From Verrucomicrobiaceae bacterium (GTDB taxonomy: Bacteria; Verrucomicrobiota; Verrucomicrobiia; Verrucomicrobiales; Verrucomicrobiaceae): a stretch of DNA of 64,000 nt. A program made the position numbers and the translations under genes. The stretch lies in contig JABTUN010000002.1 of assembly GCA_015075365.1 (NCBI GenBank), positions 558,001 to 622,000 on the forward strand, in the 5' to 3' direction. The notes beneath the pieces were generated by a model. The model had not been told where the DNA came from. It did not search any database and saw nothing but the letters and a program-made list of their open reading frames with translations. The stretch's first letter is position 1; the number at the start of each line of letters is the position of its first letter. Below, piece after piece: positions 1 through 9,926 of the stretch.

Positions 1-1
1 A

Positions 2-754
2 CCTCGGCAGCTCAAACTCTTCCATCTGGAGAACCCGCTCACGCTGCGTTTCGGGAACGATTTCTTTCGTTCGTTGCCCGAAGGCCCGGGTGTCTATTTC
101 TTCCACGGAAGCGACGGGCGCTTGCTCTACATTGGGCAATCTTCCAACCTCCGCGCCCGGCTGGGCAGTTACCGCCATGTCGGTGAGGACAAGCACCCGC
201 GCCGCACGCTGCGGCTGGTGGCACGGATTGCCCGCATTGAGTGGCGGGAGTGTGCTTCGGCAGAAGCAGCCATCGCAGAGGAAAGCCGCCTGCTCTTGGA
301 GCATCGCCCGCCCTTCAATCGCGCCGGCGTGTGGAAAGGCGATCCCTGGTGGCTGATCGTTGAGGTGGAAACCGGCAACCTCACACTCCGGCTCCAGCAC
401 GAGGCCAGACCCGGCAGTCTCGGGCCGCTCGTGCCTGCGGCGAGACACCGCCTGAGCACGTTGATTCGTGCGCTCCTGCGTCTTGCCAATCCGGGTTGGC
501 ATCTGAGCGAGTTTCCGCACGGCCTCATGGCCTCGGCACTGCCGCGTGAGTGCCGGCTCCCGGTGTCTTCTCCCTCAAACTTCGTCGAAGGCCTCACAGT
601 GGCCGTCACGGGCGATTTGGAGGCACTTCAGGCCGGGTTGGACGCTCTGCCTCCGCCTGTGACCGTGACCGAGCAGGCGTTCTGGCAGGAAGAACAGGAA
701 CGATTGGAGAAACTCAAAGTTGTTGCCCCCCTCCGAAGCCGCTGCCTCGCCTGA
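2..754 (+). CDS. GIY-YIG nuclease-domain protein, 5' end outside the window
   Basis: The reading frame is open from base 2, so the true start lies to the left. A TTG at 74 is in frame, but the preceding residues (LENPLTLRFGNDFF) read as genuine protein leading into the domain. The GIY-YIG nuclease fold is visible: PGVYFF, then LLYIGQS with the conserved LRARL arginine, then EESRLLLEHRPPFN, where the glutamate and the terminal N match the UvrC/Cho-type core. About 130 further residues have no recognised domain. UvrC-N-like proteins cut DNA beside lesions, but this one lacks the rest of UvrC, so its role is open. It lies 100 bp upstream of the defence operon in the same direction and is probably island cargo. 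Confidence 0.75.
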   Translation, partial: PRQLKLFHLENPLTLRFGNDFFRSLPEGPGVYFFHGSDGRLLYIGQSSNLRARLGSYRHVGEDKHPRRTLRLVARIARIEWRECASAEAAIAEESRLLLEHRPPFNRAGVWKGDPWWLIVEVETGNLTLRLQHEARPGSLGPLVPAARHRLSTLIRALLRLANPGWHLSEFPHGLMASALPRECRLPVSSPSNFVEGLTVAVTGDLEALQAGLDALPPPVTVTEQAFWQEEQERLEKLKVVAPLRSRCLA

Positions 755-854
755 ATTAAAGAAGTAGCCGCGTTATCAAGTCTAAATTTCTCCCTCGCAC
801 GATCATGGTTGCTTGATGATGCGCGTTGCTCTCAAATGAGCATTCACCTCCCGA

Positions 855-3719
855 ATGTCTCCCGGCTCCATCGTCTCCTGTCGAAATCGCGACTGGGTTC
901 TGCTTCCCGCAGATTCCCCAGATGAGATCCGGCTACGCCCGCTGACCGGAGCCACGGATGAAGTCGTGGCTCTTCACCGAAAGCTGGTGGACTTGGCCGG
1001 TTACAGCTATCCATCCGAGAGGGTCAAATCCTCCCAGTTTCCTCCGCCGGCGGTCACGGACCTTTCCACTGCTTCCTCCGCGCATCTTCTCTGGCAGTCT
1101 GCTCGCCTGACGCTTCGCGAGGGAGCCGCGCCATTCCGCTCTCTGGGGCGCATTTCCATTCGCCCGCGAACCTACCAGTTTGTGCCGCTACTCATGGCAC
1201 TGCGCTTGGACACGGTGCGCCTCATGATCGCCGACGACGTGGGCGTGGGTAAGACCATCGAGGCAGGGCTCATTGCGCGTGAAATGTGGGACAGAGGCGA
1301 AATCCGCCGCCTCTGTGTTTTGTGCCCCCCCTACCTCTGCGAACAATGGCAAAAGGAACTGGCCGAGAAGTTCAACCTCGACGCTGTAATCATTCGCTCT
1401 GGCACTGTCGGCCCGCTTGAGCGCAGGAAATCCGGCCCCGACAGCATCTACCGCTACTACCCGGTGCAGGTGGTGAGCATCGACTTCGTGAAGTCAGATC
1501 GAAATCGTCACAGCTTCCTCCAAGACTGCCCCGACTTCGTCATCGTGGACGAAGCGCATGGCTCAGCTTACGCCGAGGGCACGACCTCCGGGCAGCATCA
1601 GCGCCACGACCTCGTGCGCAGGCTCGCGGACAAAGAAGATCGTCACCTCATCCTTCTAAGCGCCACTCCTCACAGCGGTGTGGACAGCGCTTTCCGCTCT
1701 CTTCTCGGTCTCTTGCAGCCTGAGTTCGCCAACTGGGACACCTCCCACCTCGACGAGGCTCAGCGCATTTCACTGGCGCGTCATTTCGTCCAACGCACCC
1801 GCAAGGACATCACCACCGACTGGGAGGGGCAGCATTGCTTTCCTGACCGTGATCCGCGCGATGAGACTTACCGATTGTCGCCTGCCTATCGCGAGCTGTT
1901 CGAGCAAAGTTATTCCTTCTGCGCGGAACTCGTTCGTGTTACCAAGGACCGCACAGAGCGCGAGCAACGCGTGCGCTACTGGGCAGCCTTGGCGCTGCTT
2001 CGCTGCGTGATGTCCAGTCCTGCGGCAGCACTGTCGGCACTGGAAAATCGTCACGATGGCCTTCCTTCCTCCGAGGACGATCCCGATTTCCGCCAGCATG
2101 TGTTCGAGTCCTCCGAAGATCGCACCGACGACAGTCAGCCCACACCGCCGCTGGAGCTCGCCCGCGAAACCATCGCCGAGTCCGAACGCCGACGCTTGAG
2201 GGAGTTGGGGAAGCTCGCCTCCGCCCTCGTCCAGTCGCCCAAGGACAGCAAACTCGCCCGCTGCATCGAGATCGTCGCCGACCTCATCGAGAAAGGCTTC
2301 CGCCCCATCCTCTGGTGCCGATACATCGCCACGGCAGACTACCTCGCTGCTGGTCTGCAAAAAGCCCTCCAGAAGCGCTTCCCTGGCCTGCGTGTCCTCG
2401 CCATCACCGGAACACTCAGCGATGACGAGCGCCGCACCAAGGTCGAGGAACTCTCCGCCGAGAAGCTCCGCGTGCTCGTTGCCACAGACTGCCTCAGCGA
2501 AGGCATCAACCTCCAGCACGCTTTCGACTCTGCCCTGCACTACGACCTCCCTTGGAATCCGAACCGCCTGGAGCAGCGCGAGGGCCGCGTGGACCGCTAC
2601 GGGCAGCGTGCTCCCACCGTGCGCACCATCCGCTACTTCAGCCCCGACAGCGCAGTGGACGGCGTGGTAATTGACGTGCTCTTGAACAAAGCCCGCGAGA
2701 TTCACAAATCCCTCGGCACCCACGTGCCCGTGCCCGAGGACAGCGAATCCGTCACCGAGGCCGTGCTGAAAGCCCTCTTCCTTCGCGGCCAGCCAAAGCA
2801 AGAATCCTCCGACATTCAGCAGCTCGAACTCGGTCTCGGCAGTTCCGATGTGGAGGACTTCCACCGCCGCTGGGATATCGACGCCAACCGCGAAAAGCTA
2901 AACCGCACCCGCTTCGCCCAGCGTGCCCTGAAGCCCGCCGAGGTCGCCCGCGAGCTGGAGGCTACCGACGCCGTTCTCGGCGATCCTGAGGCCGTGCGCA
3001 GCTTCGTCCTGGAGGCCGCCCAGCGTCTCGGCATGACACTTCAGCGGGACAAGCGCACGGACAGCTACACCATCCCCATCGCCCCCGGCACCATCGAGCA
3101 TCTGCCCGAGGCCGTTCGCTTCGCTCTGCCAAAGTCAAAGGCCGCGGCGTGGCACATCAGCTTTGCTTCCCCGACACCCGAGGGAGCCGATTATCTGGGG
3201 CGGAACCACCGCTTCGTCACCACGCTGGCCCAGTTCCTCATGGAAGAGGCAATGACCAAGGGAAGCGATGCCCGCGCCTCCCGCTGTGGCGTCATCCGCA
3301 CCCGTGCCATTTCAAAGCTCACCACCCTCCTGCTGCTTCGTGTTCGCCACCTGCTAAAGCAGCCCGGCCGCGCAGATCTCCTTGCCGAGGAAGTCCACGT
3401 CAGCGGCTACCTGGGTGATGCGCCCTCGAAAGATGGCGACTGGCTGCCCGAGGAGGCCGTTCTCCATCTCCTCGCCTCGACAGAACCCGATGCCAACATC
3501 AGCCTGGAGGAACGCCGCGAGCTTGTCTCCCGCACACTGAGTTCCTGGCCTGCGCTTCAGGACGCCCTGAAGCCCCGCATCCTCGCCCGCGCTACGGCCT
3601 TGGCAGACAGCCACCGCCGCATTCGTCAGGCCGTCTCCATGCGTGTGCGTGAACTCAAGGTCGAAGCCCAACTCCCGCCCGATCTCCTCGGCGTGCTCAT
3701 CCTCCAGCCTCACGTGTAG
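855..3719 (+). CDS. drmD: DISARM SNF2-like helicase DrmD
   Basis: A 954-aa SF2/SNF2-type ATPase matching the DrmD family of class 1 DISARM systems. Residues 1-110 carry the family N-terminus. Walker A is GVGKT at about 130-134, the DEAH box is D232-E-A-H235, motif III is LSATPHSG at about 268-275. The C-terminal helicase lobe runs at about 480-620 with LVATDCLSEGINLQ and GRVDRYGQR (near 577). In DISARM, DrmD is the class 1 helicase that accompanies the adenine methylase; it is thought to act on incoming phage DNA. The gene heads a tightly packed operon: its stop is 3 nt before the methyltransferase start. The ATG at 855 follows a 100-bp gap that probably holds the operon promoter, though I see no convincing -35/-10 pair. 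Confidence 0.9.
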   Translation: MSPGSIVSCRNRDWVLLPADSPDEIRLRPLTGATDEVVALHRKLVDLAGYSYPSERVKSSQFPPPAVTDLSTASSAHLLWQSARLTLREGAAPFRSLGRISIRPRTYQFVPLLMALRLDTVRLMIADDVGVGKTIEAGLIAREMWDRGEIRRLCVLCPPYLCEQWQKELAEKFNLDAVIIRSGTVGPLERRKSGPDSIYRYYPVQVVSIDFVKSDRNRHSFLQDCPDFVIVDEAHGSAYAEGTTSGQHQRHDLVRRLADKEDRHLILLSATPHSGVDSAFRSLLGLLQPEFANWDTSHLDEAQRISLARHFVQRTRKDITTDWEGQHCFPDRDPRDETYRLSPAYRELFEQSYSFCAELVRVTKDRTEREQRVRYWAALALLRCVMSSPAAALSALENRHDGLPSSEDDPDFRQHVFESSEDRTDDSQPTPPLELARETIAESERRRLRELGKLASALVQSPKDSKLARCIEIVADLIEKGFRPILWCRYIATADYLAAGLQKALQKRFPGLRVLAITGTLSDDERRTKVEELSAEKLRVLVATDCLSEGINLQHAFDSALHYDLPWNPNRLEQREGRVDRYGQRAPTVRTIRYFSPDSAVDGVVIDVLLNKAREIHKSLGTHVPVPEDSESVTEAVLKALFLRGQPKQESSDIQQLELGLGSSDVEDFHRRWDIDANREKLNRTRFAQRALKPAEVARELEATDAVLGDPEAVRSFVLEAAQRLGMTLQRDKRTDSYTIPIAPGTIEHLPEAVRFALPKSKAAAWHISFASPTPEGADYLGRNHRFVTTLAQFLMEEAMTKGSDARASRCGVIRTRAISKLTTLLLLRVRHLLKQPGRADLLAEEVHVSGYLGDAPSKDGDWLPEEAVLHLLASTEPDANISLEERRELVSRTLSSWPALQDALKPRILARATALADSHRRIRQAVSMRVRELKVEAQLPPDLLGVLILQPHV

Positions 3720-3722
3720 TTC

Positions 3723-6700
3723 ATGGCCGTTTTCCCCTCCATACGCATTGAAGGCGGCCTGCTGGGGCCGGACATGCTGGACCAGCTCTTCACGGGCAAT
3801 CTCTCCGGTCAAAAGCCCGCCGACTTCGGCCTCGCTGACCGTCGAAATCTCACTGACGAGATCGCCGCCACCTTTGCCGATGCTCGTTCGCTGTGGGGCG
3901 TGTTTCAAAACCGCCTCTCCCGGCTCAAGGAAGACGATCTCGCCACCACCGTCACTCGTGATGCCTGGGCCATTCCTTTTCTGGGCTTGCTGGGATTCGA
4001 GCCAAAATTGAATCAGCGGGCGCATGATGTCGATGGCCTCAGCTTCTTCATCTCCCACCGCTCAGGAGAGCAGGAGGACGGCCCGCCCATCCACATCGTC
4101 GGTGCCCGGCAGGAGTTGGGCCGTGTCGCCGCCAGTGGGAAGCCTCGCCTCGCCCCGCATTCCCTCGTTCAGGAGTATCTGAACCGCACCGAGCACGTTT
4201 GGGGCCTCGTCACCAATGGCACCACGCTGCGCCTGCTGCGGGATTCTTCCTTCGTCCGCCGCCAGTCCTATATCGAGTTCGATCTCGCAGCCATGCTGGA
4301 GGAGCAGCGGTTTCACGACTTCGCCGCGCTCTACCGCCTCATTCACCGCAGCCGCTTCCCGCGTGGCCTCAGCGACGCCGGCGACTGCCTGCTGGAGACC
4401 TACCACCTCCAGGCCGAGGAGCAGGGCGGTCGTGTCCGTGACCACCTCCGCGATGGCGTGGAGCAGTGCATCACCCTCCTCGCCAATGGCTTTCTCGACC
4501 ACCCGACCAGCGCCCCTTTGCGCGAGCGCATGGCCTCGCGGCTCATGTCCTCTGAGGACTTTTACCGCGAGCTGCTGAAGCTCGTCTATCGCTTCCTCTT
4601 CCTCCTCGTCGCTGAGGATCGCGGTCTGCTCAGTCCTGCGCCCATCTACCGCGAGCACTACGGCGTCAGCCGCCTTCGCCGCCTGCTGGAGCAAAGGGCG
4701 GCCTACACCGAGGATGACGACCTCTGGCAGGGGCTCCGGGTGCTCTGGCACCTGTTCGGGGATGACAAGCTCGCCTCCATCCTCCAACTCGCTCCGCTGA
4801 ATGGCGAACTCTTCGCCCCCACCACGCTGGACGGCGGCTCCATCACGAACCGCCAGCTCCTCACCGCCTTCTGGCACCTCGCCTGGTATCAGGAGCGTGA
4901 GTCCGCGCCCGCCACTCGGGTGAACTACGCCGCGCTCGATGTCGAGGAGCTGGGCTCCATCTACGAGAGCCTGCTGGACTTCCACCCGCACTGCGCGCCG
5001 GATCTCGCCGGGCGCTGGACCTTCCAGCTTGTCTTCGGCTCCGACCGCAAGACCACCGGCTCCTTCTACACCCCGCCGGAGTTGGTCAATGAACTCGTCC
5101 GCAGCGCGCTCGATCCCGTCGTGGACGCCCGCCTTGCGGCCCTGCCAAAAAATGCCCCCGCCGAGACGCGGGCCGAGACGCTGCTCAGCCTTCGCGTCTG
5201 CGACCCAGCGTGCGGCTCCGGGCACTTCCTGCTGGCCGCTGCCCGTCGTCTGGGCCGCGAACTCGCCCGCGCCCGCACCGGTGAGGACGAGCCTGCGCCG
5301 GAGAGAATGCGGGAGGCCACCCGCGAGGTCATCCGCCGCTGCATCTACGGCGTGGACCGCAATCCCCTCGCCGTGGACCTCTGCCGCGTGGCCCTCTGGA
5401 TCGAGAGTCATGATGCCGACAAGCCCCTGGCCTTCCTCGACCACCGCATCCGCTGTGGTGACAGCCTCATCGGCGTCTTTGACCTCGAAGTCCTGAAGGA
5501 CGGCATCCCCCAGGAAGCCTTCACCGCCCTCAGCAGCAGCGACGACAAAAAGTTCGCTCGCGAGGCAGCCAAGCAGAACAAGGAGGAGAAAGGCGGCATG
5601 GTCAGCCTCTTCCAGTGGAGCCCAGACGCCGCCCTTTCCAAGCTCACGCTCGACGGTCATGCCGTGGACGAGCTGGACGACGACACCCCGGAGCATGTGC
5701 GGCAGAAAAAAGCCCGCTACGAGTCCATCCACCACGATCCCGAGTGGCAGCGCCTTCACGCCGCCTGTGATCTATGGACGGCCGCCTTCTTCCAGCGCCT
5801 GCACCCAGATGAACCGCTCATCACCACCGCCAGCGTGGCCGAGCGCCTCGCCGACCGCAGCCCCGGTGCCCAGCTCCTAGCCCGTGCCCAGGTGCTCTCC
5901 CTTCGGCAACGCTTCTTCCACTGGCCGTTGGAGTTCCCTGAGGTCTTCGATGCTGGCGGCTTTCATGTCATCCTCTCGAATCCGCCCTGGGAGCATGTTG
6001 AACTCAAAGAACAGGAGTTCTTTGCTTCACGAGACTTGCGAATCGCAAGTGCCCCGAACAAATCTGTGCGCACGAACATGATTGCCGAGTTGAAAGAAGG
6101 CAATGCCGCCCTGCACGAAGAGTTTCTGGACGCTGTGCGGGCGTTTGATGCCCAACGGCAGTTTCTCGGCGGCAGCAGTCGCTACCCCAAATGTGGTCGA
6201 GGTCGAATCAACACTTACGCTGTCTTTGCCGAACTGGCCGCCACGCTCACGCATGAAGCCGGGCGCACAGGAATGATTCTGCCCACGGGCATCGCCACGG
6301 ATGACACCACGAAGGTCTTCTTTGGCGACCTTGTGAGGAAGCAGCGTCTCGTTTCTCTGACGGGCTACGAGAATGAGTCCTTCATCTTCCCCGCCGTGCA
6401 TCATGCCTTCAAGTTTTGCACTCTGATCGTGGCGGGAGAAGGCAAAGGCCCAGCCTCCAGCCGACTCGCTTTCTTCATCCGTCGGTTCAGTGAACTGGCT
6501 GAGGAGGCGCGCTTCTTCACCCTCACACCGGACGAGTTTGCTCTGCTAAATCCCAACACCGGCAACTGCCCCATCTTCCGCTCCGCCGCCGATGCTGAGC
6601 TGACAAAGGCCATCTACCGCCGCGTGCCCGTGCTTTGGCGAGAAGGTGGCGAAGGCACTCCCGCCTCCAACCCCTGGCAGCTCAGCTTCAAGCAGGGCTT

Positions 6701-8030
6701 GTTTAACATGGCGTCTGACTCCCATCATTTCCGCACGGCGGACCAGCTCAGCGCCGAGGGGTATCGGCTGGAGGGAAATGTCTTCGTCAGCCCCTATGAC
6801 CGGTATCTGCCGCTCTACGAGGCAAAGATGCTGCACCAGTTCGATCACCGATTCTCCACCTATGAGGGCGCGACTGAGGCGCAGCTTCGAGTGAAGACCC
6901 TGCCGCGCTGCACACCCGCGCAAAAGGCTGATCCGCGCTTCACCGCCCAGCCCACCTACTGGGTGCGGGAGGAGATTGTCGAGTCCGCCGTTCCTCATTA
7001 CCCCGAGGCCATCCACATGGCCCTCACCTTCGGTTCGAAGACCAGCCTGCAACGCTTCCTCTGCTACTGGTGCGCCGGCTGGTTCATCAATCGAGACGAG
7101 AAGAAGAAAGCGCAGGAGTTGCTGGACCTCGCCATGCCCTTCGACCTCGACGACAAGCTCAACAGCTACCTGCGCGGCATCACCGCCCCGCAGCACGCCG
7201 CCGAAATGGAGGCCCGCTTCCCCCTCACCGCCGAGGATGTCATCGCCATCCGCGACAACCTTAAAGAACCTGAAGACATCGCCCGCGAGTTGGTCGAGCG
7301 CTTCAGCCCGAAGTGGTTTTTTGGGTGGAGGGACGTCACGAATGTCACCAACCAGCGAACTTTGATTGTTAGTGCTGCTCCGAAAACTGCGGTGGGGCAC
7401 AAGCTACTTCTTGCATTCACTCTCCATAAGCCAGGGACTCGACTTGGACTGATCGGCTCTTGGAATAGCTTTGTCTGTGATTTCGTGGCTCGTCAAAAGG
7501 TCGGCGGGATGGCATTTACATACGCCATCATTCGCCAATTGGCTGTGCCTCCGCCCACAATGCTTCAAAGTCGCTGCATTGGCACCGAGCCCTTCGAGAA
7601 ATTCATTTTCTCGCGAGTTCTGGAACTAGTTTACACCTCCCAAGACCTCACCGCCCTGGCCCGCGACTGCGGCTACGAAGGGCCACCATTCGTCTGGGAT
7701 GAAGAGCGCCGCTTCGAAATCCGCTGTGAACTGGATGCAGCCTTCCTGCACCTCTACCTCCCCAGCACCGACACCGGCCACTGGCAGCCCGCCCCCGGTG
7801 AGACCGCCGCCGCCCTCACCGCCCTGCAAAGCGCCTTCGCCACGCCGCGCCACGCCGCCGAGCATATCCTCAACACCTTCCCGCTCATCCGCGAAGCCGA
7901 CGAAAAACTCCACGGCCACTACCGCACCCGTGACCGCATCCTTACCCTCTACGACGCCATGCTTGCCGCTCAGCGCACGTTCACGGCCTTTCAATCCAGC
8001 CTAAGCCCGTTGCCGGGGCAGCTGAATTAA
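3723..8030 (+). CDS. drmMI: DISARM class 1-type adenine methyltransferase DrmMI (Eco57I-like)
   Basis: A 1435-aa N6-adenine DNA methyltransferase of the Eco57I/DrmMI type. Residues 1-420 form the family's N-terminal region (IRIEGGLLGPDML start, then VQEYLN and LVTNGTTLRLLRDS). The SAM-binding motif I is DPACGSGHFL from D494, followed by YGVDRNPLAVDLC. The catalytic motif is N753-P-P-W756. The remaining 650 residues hold the likely target-recognition region. In DISARM the methylase marks host DNA as self. The stretches following NPPW (about 5990-6470) and at about 7310-7640 read visibly AT-richer than the rest, as in recombined specificity domains. There is no recognisable nuclease motif, so it need not be a stand-alone R-M enzyme. 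Confidence 0.88.
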   Translation: MAVFPSIRIEGGLLGPDMLDQLFTGNLSGQKPADFGLADRRNLTDEIAATFADARSLWGVFQNRLSRLKEDDLATTVTRDAWAIPFLGLLGFEPKLNQRAHDVDGLSFFISHRSGEQEDGPPIHIVGARQELGRVAASGKPRLAPHSLVQEYLNRTEHVWGLVTNGTTLRLLRDSSFVRRQSYIEFDLAAMLEEQRFHDFAALYRLIHRSRFPRGLSDAGDCLLETYHLQAEEQGGRVRDHLRDGVEQCITLLANGFLDHPTSAPLRERMASRLMSSEDFYRELLKLVYRFLFLLVAEDRGLLSPAPIYREHYGVSRLRRLLEQRAAYTEDDDLWQGLRVLWHLFGDDKLASILQLAPLNGELFAPTTLDGGSITNRQLLTAFWHLAWYQERESAPATRVNYAALDVEELGSIYESLLDFHPHCAPDLAGRWTFQLVFGSDRKTTGSFYTPPELVNELVRSALDPVVDARLAALPKNAPAETRAETLLSLRVCDPACGSGHFLLAAARRLGRELARARTGEDEPAPERMREATREVIRRCIYGVDRNPLAVDLCRVALWIESHDADKPLAFLDHRIRCGDSLIGVFDLEVLKDGIPQEAFTALSSSDDKKFAREAAKQNKEEKGGMVSLFQWSPDAALSKLTLDGHAVDELDDDTPEHVRQKKARYESIHHDPEWQRLHAACDLWTAAFFQRLHPDEPLITTASVAERLADRSPGAQLLARAQVLSLRQRFFHWPLEFPEVFDAGGFHVILSNPPWEHVELKEQEFFASRDLRIASAPNKSVRTNMIAELKEGNAALHEEFLDAVRAFDAQRQFLGGSSRYPKCGRGRINTYAVFAELAATLTHEAGRTGMILPTGIATDDTTKVFFGDLVRKQRLVSLTGYENESFIFPAVHHAFKFCTLIVAGEGKGPASSRLAFFIRRFSELAEEARFFTLTPDEFALLNPNTGNCPIFRSAADAELTKAIYRRVPVLWREGGEGTPASNPWQLSFKQGLFNMASDSHHFRTADQLSAEGYRLEGNVFVSPYDRYLPLYEAKMLHQFDHRFSTYEGATEAQLRVKTLPRCTPAQKADPRFTAQPTYWVREEIVESAVPHYPEAIHMALTFGSKTSLQRFLCYWCAGWFINRDEKKKAQELLDLAMPFDLDDKLNSYLRGITAPQHAAEMEARFPLTAEDVIAIRDNLKEPEDIARELVERFSPKWFFGWRDVTNVTNQRTLIVSAAPKTAVGHKLLLAFTLHKPGTRLGLIGSWNSFVCDFVARQKVGGMAFTYAIIRQLAVPPPTMLQSRCIGTEPFEKFIFSRVLELVYTSQDLTALARDCGYEGPPFVWDEERRFEIRCELDAAFLHLYLPSTDTGHWQPAPGETAAALTALQSAFATPRHAAEHILNTFPLIREADEKLHGHYRTRDRILTLYDAMLAAQRTFTAFQSSLSPLPGQLN

Positions 8031-8039
8031 GCACAAGCC

Positions 8040-9920
8040 ATGCAAAGCAACACCCAGAGCGCAGCTCGCGCATTTGTTTGGAATCTGCTTTCGGCAAACA
8101 TCGAGGGCATCGTCAAAAGGGCTCAGGAACAGAAGTATGCTCATGAGGTCGGAGAAGCCCTGTGGCTCAATCCTGCTCCAGCAGACCTCCAGCGACTGGA
8201 TGACGCGGATTCAACTTACCTTCTGAAGCCCAATGGCTTCTCCAATGATTTGAAGCCATGGATCATCAAAGCACTTTGTGATCAGGTTCACCCTGAAAGC
8301 CCTGAGGCCAAGTCGAACAGGGAGCTTCGCGGCGGAGGTTTGAAAAAGACATGTGAGTGGGTGGTGACTCGCCACTGGGATGATGTGAGAAGGTGCCTTG
8401 ATGATCTCTTTGAGAAGCGCGAGAGGGACTGCTTCGCTGATCGACTGTCTGTCAGAACACTGGTGATCCAAGAAATTAATGACCGGTGCTTTGACGAACT
8501 GGACGCCGGGACGATGAACGAGAATGATCGCAAGCTCCGCCTTAAAATGTTGGTTATTCTCGCTTGGCAACAAGAGCATCCTGACGACCGGAGAAACCGC
8601 ATCTTAAACCTGCGACATGGTTGGATTTCCGAACTCCCATTTGTGCCCAAATACATTGGAAGGGGCACGTTGCCGAAGAATGCCCAAGCGCCTTCGTTTC
8701 AACCTGTGCAACTGAATCAGGTTTTCACATCGGAGGTGCTTTCGAAGTTTCCTGAAGCGAAGCCCATCCAACTCTGTGTGGAGCGTTTTTTTAACCGGAC
8801 GGGTCTAATGTCGGTATTTTCTGATCCGAACCGACCAATAACTGAAGACAATGCCTCGGCTTACGCCGCCCTTGGGCCGGAGGTCCAGACGCGCAGCGGG
8901 ATCATTTCCAGCAAGGAAGCGGTTCTCTACAACCATCGAAGAGACTCCAGTCGAATGCCAGATGGTGTTGTTGCACTGGTCGGAATGTCTGTGCTGCTTG
9001 AGAGTCTTTTGCGGCAGATTCTGAACGCGCTTGGAAGCCCATCAAATCGCAACCATCGCGGCTATAAGTTGGCAAACGAAGTTGGTGTGGCTGTCGTTCT
9101 TTCGACACAGACCACAAACCTGTTGAAATGGGTGTTTGGTTCCAGCAATGAAGCGGGTCGCCGCGACTCGATTGCCCACGGAGTTTTTCCAGCAGCTAAT
9201 CATCTTGTCGTTGAAGACGAGCTGAAGGCATTAACCGCCACGTTCAATCTGCTTCTTAATGAATTAACCCCGGATCAGCGTCATGACGTTTTTGCCCACC
9301 CTCATTGGAACACGGCCTCTCAAATTGATGCTTCTGACTTGGCAATTTTTGACACACAGTCGGCTCAACTGAACCTCCTTCGACAGCCTGACCTTGAGGC
9401 TGCACGCAGGCACGTCTTTGCGGTGCTAACTCAAATTATTCCCGACAAGGCGCAACTTGGCAAATCGGTGATCCTCTTCTGGGTGAATTTGGAAGGTTCT
9501 GGCGCTCGGCTGGCAGGTGACGAGGGTGCCGAATTTGCAGGGATTGTGGGTGCGATGTTGGTGTTTGAAGAGCTTCTTCGCGCCATTAACGAGATTAAGT
9601 GCGAGCCGATCCTCAATGTATTCAGCCAAATGCTCAAAAGTGGTGATGGCCTGGTGAAAGGCTTCAAGTGTGAGTTTGCTTTTCTGGACGAGAGTGATGG
9701 ACAACTCCTTGAATCCTCCCGAATGGAAAGACTATTCCCTCGTCTGTGGGCCATTCCCGAGTTTCGTGATAGTCTGCGAGTGGTCCGTGAGGTTCGTGAT
9801 CGTGTCCTTCACGGTGGTTGGCATTTGTTGCCAGTTCCGAGAAACCGCTTCCTACATCTGATGATTAAGCTCATCTTTGCTTGTTGTGAAGATGTCGAAC
9901 CCACTGATCCATCGAGGTAA
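8040..9920 (+). CDS. Unrecognised operon protein with two RX4H (HEPN-like) motifs
   Basis: A 626-aa soluble protein that I do not recognise as a whole. It sits between the methyltransferase (9 nt upstream) and the CBS protein (6 nt downstream), so it is part of the operon. Two segments resemble each other: R375-DSIA-H380-G and R586-DRVL-H591-G, each near the end of a helical stretch. RX4-6H is the catalytic signature of HEPN ribonuclease/toxin domains, so tandem HEPN-like modules at about 310-410 and 510-615 are a reasonable inference. The first 300 residues are rich in charged helices with no known motif. Base composition looks clearly less GC-rich than the flanking genes, suggesting a separate origin. 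Alternative: a structural protein with chance RX4H matches. Confidence 0.8.
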   Translation: MQSNTQSAARAFVWNLLSANIEGIVKRAQEQKYAHEVGEALWLNPAPADLQRLDDADSTYLLKPNGFSNDLKPWIIKALCDQVHPESPEAKSNRELRGGGLKKTCEWVVTRHWDDVRRCLDDLFEKRERDCFADRLSVRTLVIQEINDRCFDELDAGTMNENDRKLRLKMLVILAWQQEHPDDRRNRILNLRHGWISELPFVPKYIGRGTLPKNAQAPSFQPVQLNQVFTSEVLSKFPEAKPIQLCVERFFNRTGLMSVFSDPNRPITEDNASAYAALGPEVQTRSGIISSKEAVLYNHRRDSSRMPDGVVALVGMSVLLESLLRQILNALGSPSNRNHRGYKLANEVGVAVVLSTQTTNLLKWVFGSSNEAGRRDSIAHGVFPAANHLVVEDELKALTATFNLLLNELTPDQRHDVFAHPHWNTASQIDASDLAIFDTQSAQLNLLRQPDLEAARRHVFAVLTQIIPDKAQLGKSVILFWVNLEGSGARLAGDEGAEFAGIVGAMLVFEELLRAINEIKCEPILNVFSQMLKSGDGLVKGFKCEFAFLDESDGQLLESSRMERLFPRLWAIPEFRDSLRVVREVRDRVLHGGWHLLPVPRNRFLHLMIKLIFACCEDVEPTDPSR

Positions 9921-9926
9921 CCGCAC

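Noticed and set aside
4062-5759. 565-codon minus-strand frame inside drmMI
   Set aside because: The plus strand carries the methyltransferase motifs across this stretch; the antisense product has no recognisable domain.
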